Shown here: in pieces, positions 10,415 to 19,848 of the stretch
Numbering within the stretch: position 1 is the stretch's first letter
Layout of the letters: each line of letters opens with the position of its first letter
Source of the DNA: Candidatus Peregrinibacteria bacterium RIFOXYB2_FULL_33_20
GTDB taxonomy: Bacteria; Patescibacteriota; Gracilibacteria; UBA1369; GWF2-33-10
Assembly: GCA_001788835.1 (NCBI GenBank)
Contig: MFXK01000006.1
Coordinates: 16,988-80,987 of the forward strand
Length of the DNA stretch: 64,000 nucleotides
Direction: 5' to 3'
The notes under the pieces: model-generated
Told to the model about the DNA's origin: nothing
What the model saw: the letters and a program-made list of their open reading frames with translations, nothing else
The model's database searches: none
Translations under genes and position numbers: made by a program

Positions 10415-10765
10415 ATGACTAAAACTCCATTACACATAGTTAGGCGACAAAGACGCCATAAAAAAATCAGATCAAATATGTCTGGTACAGCTGATAAACC
10501 ACGACTGGTGGTTTATAAAAGCAATACTTCAGTATATGCGCAGTTAGTGAATGATAATAAAGGACATGTGTTATGCGCGATAACTGATTTGAAAGTGAAA
10601 GCGAAAAATAAGACTGAAAGAGCTCAAGTAGCAGGTAAAATCCTGGCGGAAACAGCGGTTAAAAAAGAAATAAAGACCTGTGTTTTTGATAGGAATGGGT
10701 ATAAGTATATAGGCAGAGTGAAAGCTTTTGCGGATGGTGCTCGATCAGGAGGATTGCAATTCTAA
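10415..10765 (+). CDS. rplR: 50S ribosomal protein L18
   Basis: RRQRRHKKIRSNMSGTADKPRLVVYKSNTSVYAQLV. Confidence 0.97.
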   Translation: MTKTPLHIVRRQRRHKKIRSNMSGTADKPRLVVYKSNTSVYAQLVNDNKGHVLCAITDLKVKAKNKTERAQVAGKILAETAVKKEIKTCVFDRNGYKYIGRVKAFADGARSGGLQF

Positions 10766-10784
10766 TTTATTTAAAAATTTTTAA

Positions 10785-11417
10785 ATGTCTAAAGCAAATT
10801 CACAAAAAGGCTCTTCTCAAAAAGAATTTGAAGAAATATTAATTTCGTTGGATCGTGTTACCAAAGTAACTGCCGGTGGAAGACAGCTTAAATTTAGAGC
10901 CTTTGTAGTTGTTGGTAATAAAAATGGTAAAGTCGGTTTAGGAATGGGAAAATCAAATGAAGTAACAGGCTCAATTCAAAAAGCGGTTAATCAAGCTAAG
11001 AAGAATTTTATGCGGGTGCCTTTGAATGGATTTACCATTCCTCACGAAATTAGTGTTAAATTTAAAAGCGCTAAAGTTTTATTAATGCCTGCGGCTCCAG
11101 GTACAGGTTTAATTGCTGGATCTTCCATTCGTCAAATTTTAGATTGCGCGGGAGTCAAAGATGTATTAGCTAAGAGATTTGGCACAACTAATAAAATTAA
11201 TAATGCTAAAGCTACCATGAAAGCCTTAGCTCTACTTAGAGAATTGCCATGGAAGAAAAATGATAAAAATAAAGATGATTTAAATAATAATGCTCAGAAA
11301 AACACTACTGAAATACAATTAGAAAAGAATGTTGATCAAAATAAAAAGCAAGATGAGGGAAGGAAAGAAGAACCAAAAGCCAAAGTTGTTAACAAAACTA
11401 ACTTAAAAAAATCTTAA
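10785..11417 (+). CDS. rpsE: 30S ribosomal protein S5 with a ~50-aa charged Asn/Lys/Glu-rich C-terminal extension
   Basis: [33 protein letters not shown]; low-complexity tail [16 protein letters not shown]... Confidence 0.97.
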   Translation: MSKANSQKGSSQKEFEEILISLDRVTKVTAGGRQLKFRAFVVVGNKNGKVGLGMGKSNEVTGSIQKAVNQAKKNFMRVPLNGFTIPHEISVKFKSAKVLLMPAAPGTGLIAGSSIRQILDCAGVKDVLAKRFGTTNKINNAKATMKALALLRELPWKKNDKNKDDLNNNAQKNTTEIQLEKNVDQNKKQDEGRKEEPKAKVVNKTNLKKS

Positions 11418-11433
11418 ATTTAATTTAAATTTC

Positions 11434-11880
11434 ATGTTATTAAAAGATTTAAAAACTAAAAAACATAAAGGTAAAAAAAGAGTAGGACGTGGTAATGGAT
11501 CAGCTCATGGTACTTATTCTACTCGGGGCATGAAAGGTCAGGGTTCAAGAACCGGTGGTCTTAAGCGGCCAGGATTTGAAGGAGGACAAATGCCTTTTAT
11601 TCAAAAAATCCCTAAACTGAAAGGCTTTAAACCTTTAATGAAGACTAGGTATCAAGTTATAAACGTAGAAGACCTTAATGTTTTTGCTGATGGTACGGAA
11701 GTTAATGCTGAGTCACTTTATGCTAAAAAAATCATTTCCAAGCAAAATGCTCCGGTTAAGTTGTTGGCTAATGGCGATTTGAAAATAAAAGATTTAAAAG
11801 TAAAAGTGGCCAAATGTTCTATAAGTGCTAAAGCAAAGTTAGAAAAAAATAATTGTGATCTTCAAGGAATTACCGTTTAA
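11434..11880 (+). CDS. rplO: 50S ribosomal protein L15
   Basis: KHKGKKRVGRGNGSAHGTYSTRGMKGQGSRTGG. Confidence 0.97.
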   Translation: MLLKDLKTKKHKGKKRVGRGNGSAHGTYSTRGMKGQGSRTGGLKRPGFEGGQMPFIQKIPKLKGFKPLMKTRYQVINVEDLNVFADGTEVNAESLYAKKIISKQNAPVKLLANGDLKIKDLKVKVAKCSISAKAKLEKNNCDLQGITV

Positions 11881-11887
11881 TTAAATT

Positions 11888-13177
11888 ATGCGTAATATTG
11901 TACAAAGAATCTGGCAGGCACCTGATTTGCGTAAAAAGATTATTTTTACAGTCGCTATCTTGATTTTTTATCGTTTATTGACACATATCAGTACGCCAGG
12001 TGTTAACATAGAAGGGTTAAAAGCAATTTTTAATCGAAACAATATTTTAGGTGCTTTTAGTTTATTAACCGGTGGATCAGCGGAAAGTTTTTCTATCGTG
12101 ATGATGGGAATTTCTCCGTATATTAACGCTTCTATTATTTTACAACTTTTAGCCGTTATTATTCCTAAGTTTGAAAATTTAAAAAAAGAAGGGAAACAAG
12201 GTCAGGAAATAATAAATAGATATACCAGATATTTGACTTTTCCTTTGGCATTTTTGCAGTCTTATGGAATGATATTGCTTTTAAATTCTCAAGCTCCAAT
12301 TATTTCTGATGTTAGCGATTGGAAAATCGTATTGCCTATTATGTTGATTACCTCAAGCGGTACAGTGCTTTTGGTATGGCTGGGAGAATTAATTAGTGAA
12401 AAAGGCATTGGCAATGGCATATCATTGTTAATTTTTACTTCCATCATTTCCCGTATTCCGCAATTAATTGGACAAAATTTGTCTTTAATTACCACTGGCG
12501 ACCAGCAGCTAGTAGTTAAGTTTGCTAGCATTGCCATTATAACTTTGGTGTTGACGATTATTGTAACTTTATTCACAGAGGCTCACCGAAGAATACCAAT
12601 CACTTATGGCGCGCAAAAAAGATCAAGTGTAGATTCTAGTTTGCCGATTCGTGTTAATCAGGCGGGGATGATTCCGATAATTTTTGCCGTATCAATCTTG
12701 ACTTTCCCAGTCATCGTTGCGCAGGTTTTTAGCTCTTCTACTAATCCTTTGATTCAAAGCGTAGCTAGTTTTATTTTAAATCATTTACAGGAAACTGGGC
12801 TGACATATATTAGCACATATTTCGTGTTGATTTTATTGTTCACATATTTTTACGTTAGCATTACTTTTGATACTGATTTGGTGGCTGAAAATATTCAAAA
12901 AAGAGGGGGGTTTATTCCAGGCATAAGACCTGGGAAACAGACCAGTGAGTATATTAAAAAAGTTTCTGATGCGATGAATTTATATGGTGGCGTTTTTATA
13001 GGAGCTATTGCTACCATTCCACTATTGATACAATTTACTTTTTCGGAATGGAATTTAGGATCAGCTGCATTATTGATTAGCGGCGCCGGAATTATTATCG
13101 TCGTGGGCGTAGTGTTAGATTTGTCAAGACAAATCCAGACAGAATTAATGCTACATCATTATAAGAAACTTTATTAA
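11888..13177 (+). CDS. secY: Preprotein translocase subunit SecY
   Basis: Multi-TM; EAHRRIPITYGAQKR; FYVSITFDTDLVAENIQKRGGFIPGIRPG. Confidence 0.98.
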   Translation: MRNIVQRIWQAPDLRKKIIFTVAILIFYRLLTHISTPGVNIEGLKAIFNRNNILGAFSLLTGGSAESFSIVMMGISPYINASIILQLLAVIIPKFENLKKEGKQGQEIINRYTRYLTFPLAFLQSYGMILLLNSQAPIISDVSDWKIVLPIMLITSSGTVLLVWLGELISEKGIGNGISLLIFTSIISRIPQLIGQNLSLITTGDQQLVVKFASIAIITLVLTIIVTLFTEAHRRIPITYGAQKRSSVDSSLPIRVNQAGMIPIIFAVSILTFPVIVAQVFSSSTNPLIQSVASFILNHLQETGLTYISTYFVLILLFTYFYVSITFDTDLVAENIQKRGGFIPGIRPGKQTSEYIKKVSDAMNLYGGVFIGAIATIPLLIQFTFSEWNLGSAALLISGAGIIIVVGVVLDLSRQIQTELMLHHYKKLY

Positions 13178-13179
13178 AG

Positions 13180-13262
13180 TGGTTAGTTGTTAGCGGTTAG
13201 TGGATCAGTTCGTTTTCACAATAATTTACTTACCACTCATTACTCACCACTTATCACTCTTT
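13180..13262. repeat. Degenerate GTGGTTAGT-type units in opposite orientation (secY-adk spacer)
   Basis: agtggttagttgttagcggttagtgg ... ccactcattactcaccacttatcac. Confidence 0.5.
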
Positions 13263-13263
13263 T

Positions 13264-13896
13264 ATGGATATCATCCTTTTCGGTATGCAGGGCGCAGGTA
13301 AAGGCACCCAAGGTACAATTATGGCCAAAAAATATAACCTAGCTATTTTTGATACCGGTGCTCAATTAAGAGCTTTAATTCAAACCGACTCACTATTAGC
13401 AGAAAAAGTGAAGCTAATTATGAATGCCGGTAAATTAGTGCCAAATGAAGTGGTGATGGAATTAATTGAGAATTTTATGGAAGCCAATAAAAGCGGAGGG
13501 ATCCTGTTTGATGGGTTGCCAAGAAATAAAGAACAAGAGGAAAGCTTTAATTCCTTAATTAGTAAACATAGCCGAAACTTAAAAGGTATTTATATCGATT
13601 TAAGCCATGAGGAGGCTGTTAAAAGATTGTTGGGACGACGCATGTGTGAAAAGTGTAAAAGTATTTACCCAATTGCTTACTCAAACGATAATTGCGAAAA
13701 ATGCGGTGGTAATTTGGTAACTAGACCTGATGATAATTTAGATAGCATCAAAACCCGTTTAGATACTTTTAAGAAAGAGACTTTGCCAGTGATCGAGAAT
13801 TATGAGAAGGCGGGAATCTTAACTCGCATAGATGGACAGCAATCAATTGAAAAAGTTTCAGAAGATATATTTCAAGCTCTAGGTAAGTGTTTTTAA
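13264..13896 (+). CDS. adk: Adenylate kinase (Zn-lid type)
   Basis: MDIILFGMQGAGKGTQ; FDGLPRNKEQ; CEKCKSIYPIAYSNDNCEKCGG. Confidence 0.97.
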   Translation: MDIILFGMQGAGKGTQGTIMAKKYNLAIFDTGAQLRALIQTDSLLAEKVKLIMNAGKLVPNEVVMELIENFMEANKSGGILFDGLPRNKEQEESFNSLISKHSRNLKGIYIDLSHEEAVKRLLGRRMCEKCKSIYPIAYSNDNCEKCGGNLVTRPDDNLDSIKTRLDTFKKETLPVIENYEKAGILTRIDGQQSIEKVSEDIFQALGKCF

Positions 13897-13907
13897 AATC
13901 GAGCAAA

Positions 13908-14663
13908 ATGAATATTCATATCAAATCTAATGTTGAAATCGAAAAAATGCGCAAATCTGGTCAGGTTTTGGCTTTTGTTTTAGATCATTTAAAAAAAATT
14001 GCCAAAGCAGGCATGACCACAAAAGAACTGGATGTTGAGGCGGAAAAAATAATCAGACAAAATAAGATGTTGCCTTCTTTCAAAGGTTACAATGGATTTC
14101 CGGCTTCAATCTGCACACCTATTAACGAAGAAGTCGTGCATACTATACCGAGTGACAGGCGGCTTAAAGATGGCGATCTGTTAACAGTTGATGCTGGCGT
14201 AACGTATGAAGGCCTAATTACTGATGCCGCCGTAATAATTCCGATTGGAAGTGTCTCTAAAGAGATTACAGATTTTATTAAAACGGCTGAAAGAGCTCTG
14301 ACAGAAGCTATTTTAATGGTTAAACCTGGCAATCGAGTTGGAGACATAAGCAATGCTATTCAAAAAGTGATTGAAGGCAAAGGTTACAGTGTTGTCAGAG
14401 AATTAACAGGACATGGTGTTGGTTATCATTTGCACGAAGAGCCAACAGTTTATAATTATGGCAAAAAAGGCTCTGGCGTGAGTTTAAAACCGGGCATGGC
14501 CATGGCAATCGAACCAATTTTTACCATGGGACAAAGATATATCAAAACTTTGAAGGATAATTGGAATATAGTGACAAAAGATGGCAGTTTAGCCACCCAA
14601 ATTGAACATACAGTTCTGGTTACAGCAAACGGCTGTGAAATATTGACGCTGTTGAAATCCTGA
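13908..14663 (+). CDS. map: Type I methionine aminopeptidase (start refined to 13908)
   Basis: NGFPASICTPINEEVVHTIP; DAGVTYEGLITDAA; TGHGVGYHLHEEP; AIEPIFTMG. Confidence 0.97.
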   Translation: MNIHIKSNVEIEKMRKSGQVLAFVLDHLKKIAKAGMTTKELDVEAEKIIRQNKMLPSFKGYNGFPASICTPINEEVVHTIPSDRRLKDGDLLTVDAGVTYEGLITDAAVIIPIGSVSKEITDFIKTAERALTEAILMVKPGNRVGDISNAIQKVIEGKGYSVVRELTGHGVGYHLHEEPTVYNYGKKGSGVSLKPGMAMAIEPIFTMGQRYIKTLKDNWNIVTKDGSLATQIEHTVLVTANGCEILTLLKS

Positions 14664-14731
14664 TTTTAAGTTAGGCTGGCGACGTAAATTTTATAATTAT
14701 ATCAAAAAAATATTTTTTATGCAAAAATCTC

Positions 14732-14760
14732 TTGCAAGTCTTAAATTACTAATGTAAACT
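14732..14760 (+). promoter_or_regulatory. Putative promoter for infA: TTGCAA-N17-TAAACT
   Basis: TTGCAA 14732-14737, TAAACT 14755-14760; upstream block resembles the tuf promoter. Confidence 0.6.
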
Positions 14761-14806
14761 CCAAAAGCCTCGGTTTTTGTATATATTTTTTGAAGATAAA
14801 GTCCTT

Positions 14807-15088
14807 ATGGCAAAAAATGATGATGTCATTGAGTTGGTAGGGACAGTGGTTAAATGTCTTCCCAATACGAAATTCCTTGTTGAGGTGAATGATGATAAGT
14901 TGTTTCCTGGTGGGAAGCTGGTTGTTGAATGTTATTTGGCGGGGAAGATGAGGGTGAATTACATTAAAATTATTGCTGGCGATAAGGTAAATGTAGAAAT
15001 GTCGGTTTATGACACGACCAAGGGAAGGATTACTTATAGGCACAGTAGTAATAAAACTATTGTTGATCAGAATGAAAATTCTGATTGA
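14807..15088 (+). CDS. infA: Translation initiation factor IF-1 (start refined to ATG 14807)
   Basis: MAKNDDVIELVGTVVKCLPNTKFLVEV...AGKMRVNYIKIIAGDKVNVEMSVYDTTKGRITYR. Confidence 0.96.
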   Translation: MAKNDDVIELVGTVVKCLPNTKFLVEVNDDKLFPGGKLVVECYLAGKMRVNYIKIIAGDKVNVEMSVYDTTKGRITYRHSSNKTIVDQNENSD

Positions 15089-15122
15089 TTGATATGAATA
15101 AATTTTCAGCTTAAATTGTATT

Positions 15123-15236
15123 ATGAAAGTACGCGCTTCAGTAAAAAAAATTTGTGCTAAATGTAGAGTTATTAGACGAAAAGGCGTTTTAAGGGTAATT
15201 TGTAAAACTCCTAAGCACAAACAAAGACAAGGGTGA
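15123..15236 (+). CDS. rpmJ: 50S ribosomal protein L36 (37 aa; absent from the supplied ORF track)
   Basis: Manual translation [37 protein letters not shown]. Confidence 0.96.
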   Translation: MKVRASVKKICAKCRVIRRKGVLRVICKTPKHKQRQG

Positions 15237-15326
15237 ATAAATTTTAAATTTCGAATTTTAAATTTTAAATTAAGAACGAATTTAAATAATCTAAAATTTA
15301 GGATCTAAAATCTAAAATTTTCTTAA

Positions 15327-15704
15327 ATGGCTCGTATTGCGGGGGTTAATCTTCCAAAAAATAAACGTATCGAAATTGCTTTAACTTATGTGGCAGGCAT
15401 AGGTCGTAGTCTAAGCAGGAAAATATTAACAGAATTAAGAATTGATGTGAACCTGAAGGCTGATGACCTAACAGAAGATGAATTGCAGAAAGTGAGAGAT
15501 TATTTAGCGAAGAATGTTGTAACAGAAGGCGATTTACGCCGTAAGGTTAGTATGGATATTAAAAGATTACAGGATGTTGGTTGTTATAGGGGATTTAGGC
15601 ATCGTTTAAGATTGCCGGTGCGAGGGCAAAGAACAAAAACCAATGCTAGAACGAAAAGAGGTAAACGTACCACTGTTGCCAATAAAAAGACTATTACCAA
15701 GTAA
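15327..15704 (+). CDS. rpsM: 30S ribosomal protein S13
   Basis: [56 protein letters not shown]. Confidence 0.98.
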   Translation: MARIAGVNLPKNKRIEIALTYVAGIGRSLSRKILTELRIDVNLKADDLTEDELQKVRDYLAKNVVTEGDLRRKVSMDIKRLQDVGCYRGFRHRLRLPVRGQRTKTNARTKRGKRTTVANKKTITK

Positions 15705-15720
15705 TTAAAATAACTAATTT

Positions 15721-16119
15721 ATGGAACAACAAATAATTGCTAAAAAAAGAGGAGCAAAAAAGAAAAAAGTTCATATAACGGATGGGAAGATATATGTTAC
15801 CGCTACTTTTAACAATACAATTGTTACTATTACGGATTTAGAAGGTAATGTTTTGACTTGGGCGTCAGCTGGATCTGCTGGTTTTAAAGGGACAAGGAGG
15901 TCAACGCCTTACGCTGGACAAATTGCTGCTGAAAATGTGGCGGAAAAAGCGAAACTTTTTGGATTAGAAAGGGCCGCAGTGTTTCTTAAAGGTGCTGGTC
16001 CTGGACGTGAGCAGGCTATGAGAGGATTGAACGCTAAGGGGATAGAAGTTTTAAGCATTACCGATATTACTCCTACTCCTCATAATGGTTGCAGGAAACG
16101 ACGAACTAGAAGAGTATAA
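15721..16119 (+). CDS. rpsK: 30S ribosomal protein S11
   Basis: TFNNTIVTITDLEGNVLTWASAGSAGFKGTRRSTPYAGQ; TPTPHNGCRKRRTRRV. Confidence 0.98.
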   Translation: MEQQIIAKKRGAKKKKVHITDGKIYVTATFNNTIVTITDLEGNVLTWASAGSAGFKGTRRSTPYAGQIAAENVAEKAKLFGLERAAVFLKGAGPGREQAMRGLNAKGIEVLSITDITPTPHNGCRKRRTRRV

Positions 16120-16205
16120 AAAAATAATTTTGAATTCTTAATTTTGAGTTTTGAATTAGTGAAAAAGTTTTATTAGTAAAATACCACAACTTAAAATTTA
16201 TAAAT

Positions 16206-16829
16206 ATGGCACGTTATACTGGCCCAAAATGCAGAAGATGTAGACAGGTAGGAATAAAACTTTTCCTAAAAGGCATAAGATGTACGACAAAATGTCCCTT
16301 AGATAACGCTAAACCTTTTCCACCCGGACAACATGGTAAAAGCAATATTGGTAAAAAATCTGAGTACGGTCGACAACAGCGTGAAAAACAAAAAATGAGA
16401 TATATGTTTGGCATGAATGAAAAACAATTCCGTTTAATGTTCGAAAAAGCTTCAAAGAAAACTGGTGTCACCGGGGATACTTTGTTACAGCTTTTGGAAA
16501 GAAGGTTAGACAATGTGATCTATAGAGCTGGTTTTGCTAGTTCTAGGGATCAAGCAAAACAATATGTAAATCACGGCTTGTTTAAGGTTAATGGTCGAAA
16601 TGTTGATATGCCTTCATTTTTGGTTAAGCCAAATGATAAGTTTGAATTTAAGGCTAGCGCTAAAAAATCAAAGATATTTGAAAATTTAAAAAATTTAAAA
16701 ATTAGGCCACCACGCTGGATAAAGGTAGATGTGGTTAAAGGTGGTGGTGAAATTATTGATTTGCCAAGAAAAGAAGATTTTGAAAAAGCAGTTGCTGTAC
16801 AGTCGATAGTTGAGTTTTATTCTAAATAA
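16206..16829 (+). CDS. rpsD: 30S ribosomal protein S4
   Basis: MARYTGPKCRRCRQ; LLQLLERRLDNVIYRAGFASSRDQAKQYVNHG. Confidence 0.98.
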   Translation: MARYTGPKCRRCRQVGIKLFLKGIRCTTKCPLDNAKPFPPGQHGKSNIGKKSEYGRQQREKQKMRYMFGMNEKQFRLMFEKASKKTGVTGDTLLQLLERRLDNVIYRAGFASSRDQAKQYVNHGLFKVNGRNVDMPSFLVKPNDKFEFKASAKKSKIFENLKNLKIRPPRWIKVDVVKGGGEIIDLPRKEDFEKAVAVQSIVEFYSK

Positions 16830-16861
16830 AAATTTTATTTTTTTTACTTAAATTACCTTCC

Positions 16862-17839
16862 ATGCATATTCTTCATGAAGACATTGGTGTACCAAAAATT
16901 AAGATTACAAAAAATGGTCACGATGCCTTAGTAACAATCAGTCCGCTACCTTCTGGATATGGTATTACATTGGGTAATGCTTTGCGAAGAGTCTTAATCT
17001 CTTCTGTGCCTGGAGCGGCAATAGCAGGGATTAAAATGGATAAAGTTACTCATGAGTATTCTGTCATTAAAGGAGTGAAAGACAGCGTTTTAGATATATT
17101 GTTGAATTTGAAAGCGGTCAGGCTTAAAAAGAACAGTAAAGAGCGAGCGATTGTCAAACTGAAAGCGAGTGGAGTGGGAGAGGTTTTAGCAAGTAACATT
17201 GAAGGGAATAGTGATATTATTGTTTTGAATCCTGAACAGTATATTACTTCCATCACTGACAAAAACACTAAGTTAGATATGCAATTGATAGTAGAAAAAG
17301 GCGTTGGTTATAAGCCAGCTAATTTAAGAGATAAAGACGAAGAAGATGCTAGTATTATTTGGAATGATGCTTTCTTTTCGCCAATTAAGAAAATTAGATA
17401 TTATGTTGAACCAACTCGTGTAGGCGCTTTGACTAATCTTGATTGCCTTAATTTAGAAATTTCTACTGATGGTTCAATTCTTTCGGAAGATGCTTTGGAA
17501 TTTAGCGCTAGCCTGCTTGAATCATATTTCAGCCTATTCAAGAAAAAAGCGGAAGTGCCAGAACAAGAATTTATTAGTGATTTCTCTAAAATCGCGCAAA
17601 AAGAAATTGAAAAATTAGAGAAAAAGCCAGCGCAAGAATCTTACACTCCAGTAGAAATTCTTAATTTTTCACCTAGGACTTTGAATTCTTTGATTAATGG
17701 CGGTATTGGCTCGATTGAGCAATTGGTGCAATGCAATGAAGGTAAGTTAAATAATCTTCGTGGTTTTGGAGCTAAAGCCTTAAAAGAAGTGAAAGAAGCT
17801 TTGGCTTCTAGAGAATTAGCCTTGAAAGAAGAAGAATAA
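16862..17839 (+). CDS. rpoA: RNA polymerase subunit alpha
   Basis: SPLPSGYGITLGNALRRVLISSVPGAAI; alpha-CTD LNNLRGFGAKALKEVKEAL. Confidence 0.98.
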   Translation: MHILHEDIGVPKIKITKNGHDALVTISPLPSGYGITLGNALRRVLISSVPGAAIAGIKMDKVTHEYSVIKGVKDSVLDILLNLKAVRLKKNSKERAIVKLKASGVGEVLASNIEGNSDIIVLNPEQYITSITDKNTKLDMQLIVEKGVGYKPANLRDKDEEDASIIWNDAFFSPIKKIRYYVEPTRVGALTNLDCLNLEISTDGSILSEDALEFSASLLESYFSLFKKKAEVPEQEFISDFSKIAQKEIEKLEKKPAQESYTPVEILNFSPRTLNSLINGGIGSIEQLVQCNEGKLNNLRGFGAKALKEVKEALASRELALKEEE

Positions 17840-17893
17840 GAGTTTTTTGATAGATAGTTTTTTACTTTTTATTTTCCATTTTTTACTTAAATT

Positions 17894-18247
17894 ATGAGAC
17901 ACAGAGTTAAAAAAAATTCGTTAAACATGGCTAATGATCACAGGGTACTTTTAGTAAAGAATTTAGTCACTGATTTGATTGAGAATGGTAAATTGAAAAC
18001 CACAGAGAAAAGAGCTAAAATTATCCAATCAGAACTTGAGAAATTGATTACTTATGCCAAAACTCATAATCAATTAATGATAATCAGAAGATTGAAGCAG
18101 GTTATTTTGACAGAAAGTGCTTCTAAGAAATTTTTAGAAGAAATTTTTCCTAAATACAAAGAACAAAAATCAGGCTTTGTGCGTATCATCAATGCTGGTT
18201 ACAGAGCTGGTGATGCCGCTATACTCTGTTATATAGAACTTGTTTAA
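17894..18247 (+). CDS. rplQ: 50S ribosomal protein L17
   Basis: MRHRVKKNSLNMANDHRVLLVKNLVTDLIENGKLKTTEKRAK. Confidence 0.97.
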   Translation: MRHRVKKNSLNMANDHRVLLVKNLVTDLIENGKLKTTEKRAKIIQSELEKLITYAKTHNQLMIIRRLKQVILTESASKKFLEEIFPKYKEQKSGFVRIINAGYRAGDAAILCYIELV

Positions 18248-18265
18248 TTATTTAATTTTACTGAC

Positions 18266-18694
18266 TTGAAAACTTCTTTACCACAAAAAGGACAGATTAC
18301 TAGGAAATGGTATCTAATCAATGCTGAGAATAAAGTATTAGGAGATGTAGCCTCGAAAATTGCTTCTGTATTAAGAGGTAAAAACAGAGTGTATTTTACT
18401 CCTCACATGGATTGCGGTGATAGTATAGTAGTGATAAATTGCGAGAAGGTTAAGTTAACAGGTAATAAAGAAGATTCTAAGATTTATTATTCGCATACTG
18501 GTTACAAGGGCGGTTTAAAAAAAGCTAGAGCGTCTGAATTACGAGAAAAAGATCCAGGCCAGTTAATATATAAAGCTGTATATGGAATGTTGCCTCCCAC
18601 CAGATTGAGACCTTTAATGTTAAAAAGGCTCAAAATATATGTGGGCGAAAAGCATGATCACGAGGCTCAGCAGCCAACATTATTAGAAATTTAA
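18266..18694 (+). CDS. rplM: 50S ribosomal protein L13 (TTG start)
   Basis: KWYLINAENKVLGDVASKIASVLRGKNR; GDSIVVINCEKVKLTGNK. Confidence 0.97.
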   Translation: MKTSLPQKGQITRKWYLINAENKVLGDVASKIASVLRGKNRVYFTPHMDCGDSIVVINCEKVKLTGNKEDSKIYYSHTGYKGGLKKARASELREKDPGQLIYKAVYGMLPPTRLRPLMLKRLKIYVGEKHDHEAQQPTLLEI

Positions 18695-18704
18695 TTTTCA
18701 ATTT

Positions 18705-19142
18705 ATGGCAATTAAAAATGTTCAAAAAGAAGAATCAGTTAAAGAAGTTTTTAAGGGAGAGTATGTGTATGCTAATGGTAAAAGAAAAACTTCTATTGCT
18801 CAGGTCAGACTTTATAAAGGCAATGGCCGTATTATAATAAATGATAGAGACATTAGTGAATATGTTAAAGTGAAAGAATTGGAAAATACGATTAGATCTC
18901 CTTTTCTTTTGACTAACACTTTAAATAAATTTGATTTATCAGTGATGGTGAGGGGGGGGGGATCAACTGGACAGGCAGAAGCAATTCGACATGGTGTGTC
19001 AAGAGCTTTAGTAAGTTTTGACGCTGAATTAAGACCAACTTTAAAAAAGGCTGGATATTTAATGCGTGATCCAAGAGCTAAAGAAAGAAAGAAACCAGGT
19101 TTGAAGAGAGCTAGAAGAGCACCACAATGGAATAAACGTTAA
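18705..19142 (+). CDS. rpsI: 30S ribosomal protein S9
   Basis: YANGKRKTSIAQVRLYKG; RGGGSTGQAEAIRHGVSRAL; C-term KRARRAPQWNKR. Confidence 0.97.
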   Translation: MAIKNVQKEESVKEVFKGEYVYANGKRKTSIAQVRLYKGNGRIIINDRDISEYVKVKELENTIRSPFLLTNTLNKFDLSVMVRGGGSTGQAEAIRHGVSRALVSFDAELRPTLKKAGYLMRDPRAKERKKPGLKRARRAPQWNKR

Positions 19143-19144
19143 AA

Positions 19145-19789
19145 ATGCATTTTACTGTTTTAACCTTATTTCCAAATTTATTTGATTCTTATCTTGCCGA
19201 TAGTATTATTAAACGGGCATTGGATAAAAATTTAATCAAAATAGATTTTTTAAATATTCGTGATTTTTCGCAAGATAAACATAAAAAAGTAGATGATAAT
19301 CCTTATGGCGGTGGAGCAGGTATGCTTATGACCTGCCAGCCTCTTTTTGACGCAATTAAAGAGGCTAAGAAGAAGAATAAAGGTAAAGTTATATATTTGT
19401 CGCCAAAAGGAAAAACTTTCACGCAAAGCAAAGCAGAAAGAATGTCGAAAGACAAAGAACTTATTTTGCTTTGCGGGAGATATGAAGGTATAGATCAAAG
19501 AGTAATCGATAAACTTGTCGACGAAGAAATTTCAATAGGGAAATATGTACTGACCGGAGGAGAGTTACCTGCAATGATTCTAATTGATACTATCTCTCGC
19601 CTACTTCCAAATGTCCTTGGCAATGAATATTCACATGAAGAAGAATCTTTTTCAAAAATTTTAAATAGAAAAAAAGAGTATCCTCATTATACCAAACCTG
19701 AAATTTATGAAGGACTAAAAGCTCCAGAAGTTTTATTATCTGGACATCATAAAAAAATTAAAGAGTGGAGAAAAAAAACTTTATTATAA
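19145..19789 (+). CDS. trmD: tRNA (guanine37-N1)-methyltransferase
   Basis: MHFTVLTLFPNLFDSYL; DDNPYGGGAGMLM; LLCGRYEGIDQRV; SIGKYVLTGGELPAM. Confidence 0.97.
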   Translation: MHFTVLTLFPNLFDSYLADSIIKRALDKNLIKIDFLNIRDFSQDKHKKVDDNPYGGGAGMLMTCQPLFDAIKEAKKKNKGKVIYLSPKGKTFTQSKAERMSKDKELILLCGRYEGIDQRVIDKLVDEEISIGKYVLTGGELPAMILIDTISRLLPNVLGNEYSHEEESFSKILNRKKEYPHYTKPEIYEGLKAPEVLLSGHHKKIKEWRKKTLL

Positions 19790-19810
19790 ATAGTTTTTGT
19801 TAATTTTTTT

Positions 19811-19819
19811 TGTTATAAT
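19811..19819 (+). promoter_or_regulatory. Extended -10 element TGTTATAAT upstream of 19849 CDS
   Basis: TGn-TATAAT; no good -35 seen. Confidence 0.4.
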
Positions 19820-19848
19820 ATTTTTGTAATATTTATTAAATTTTAATT

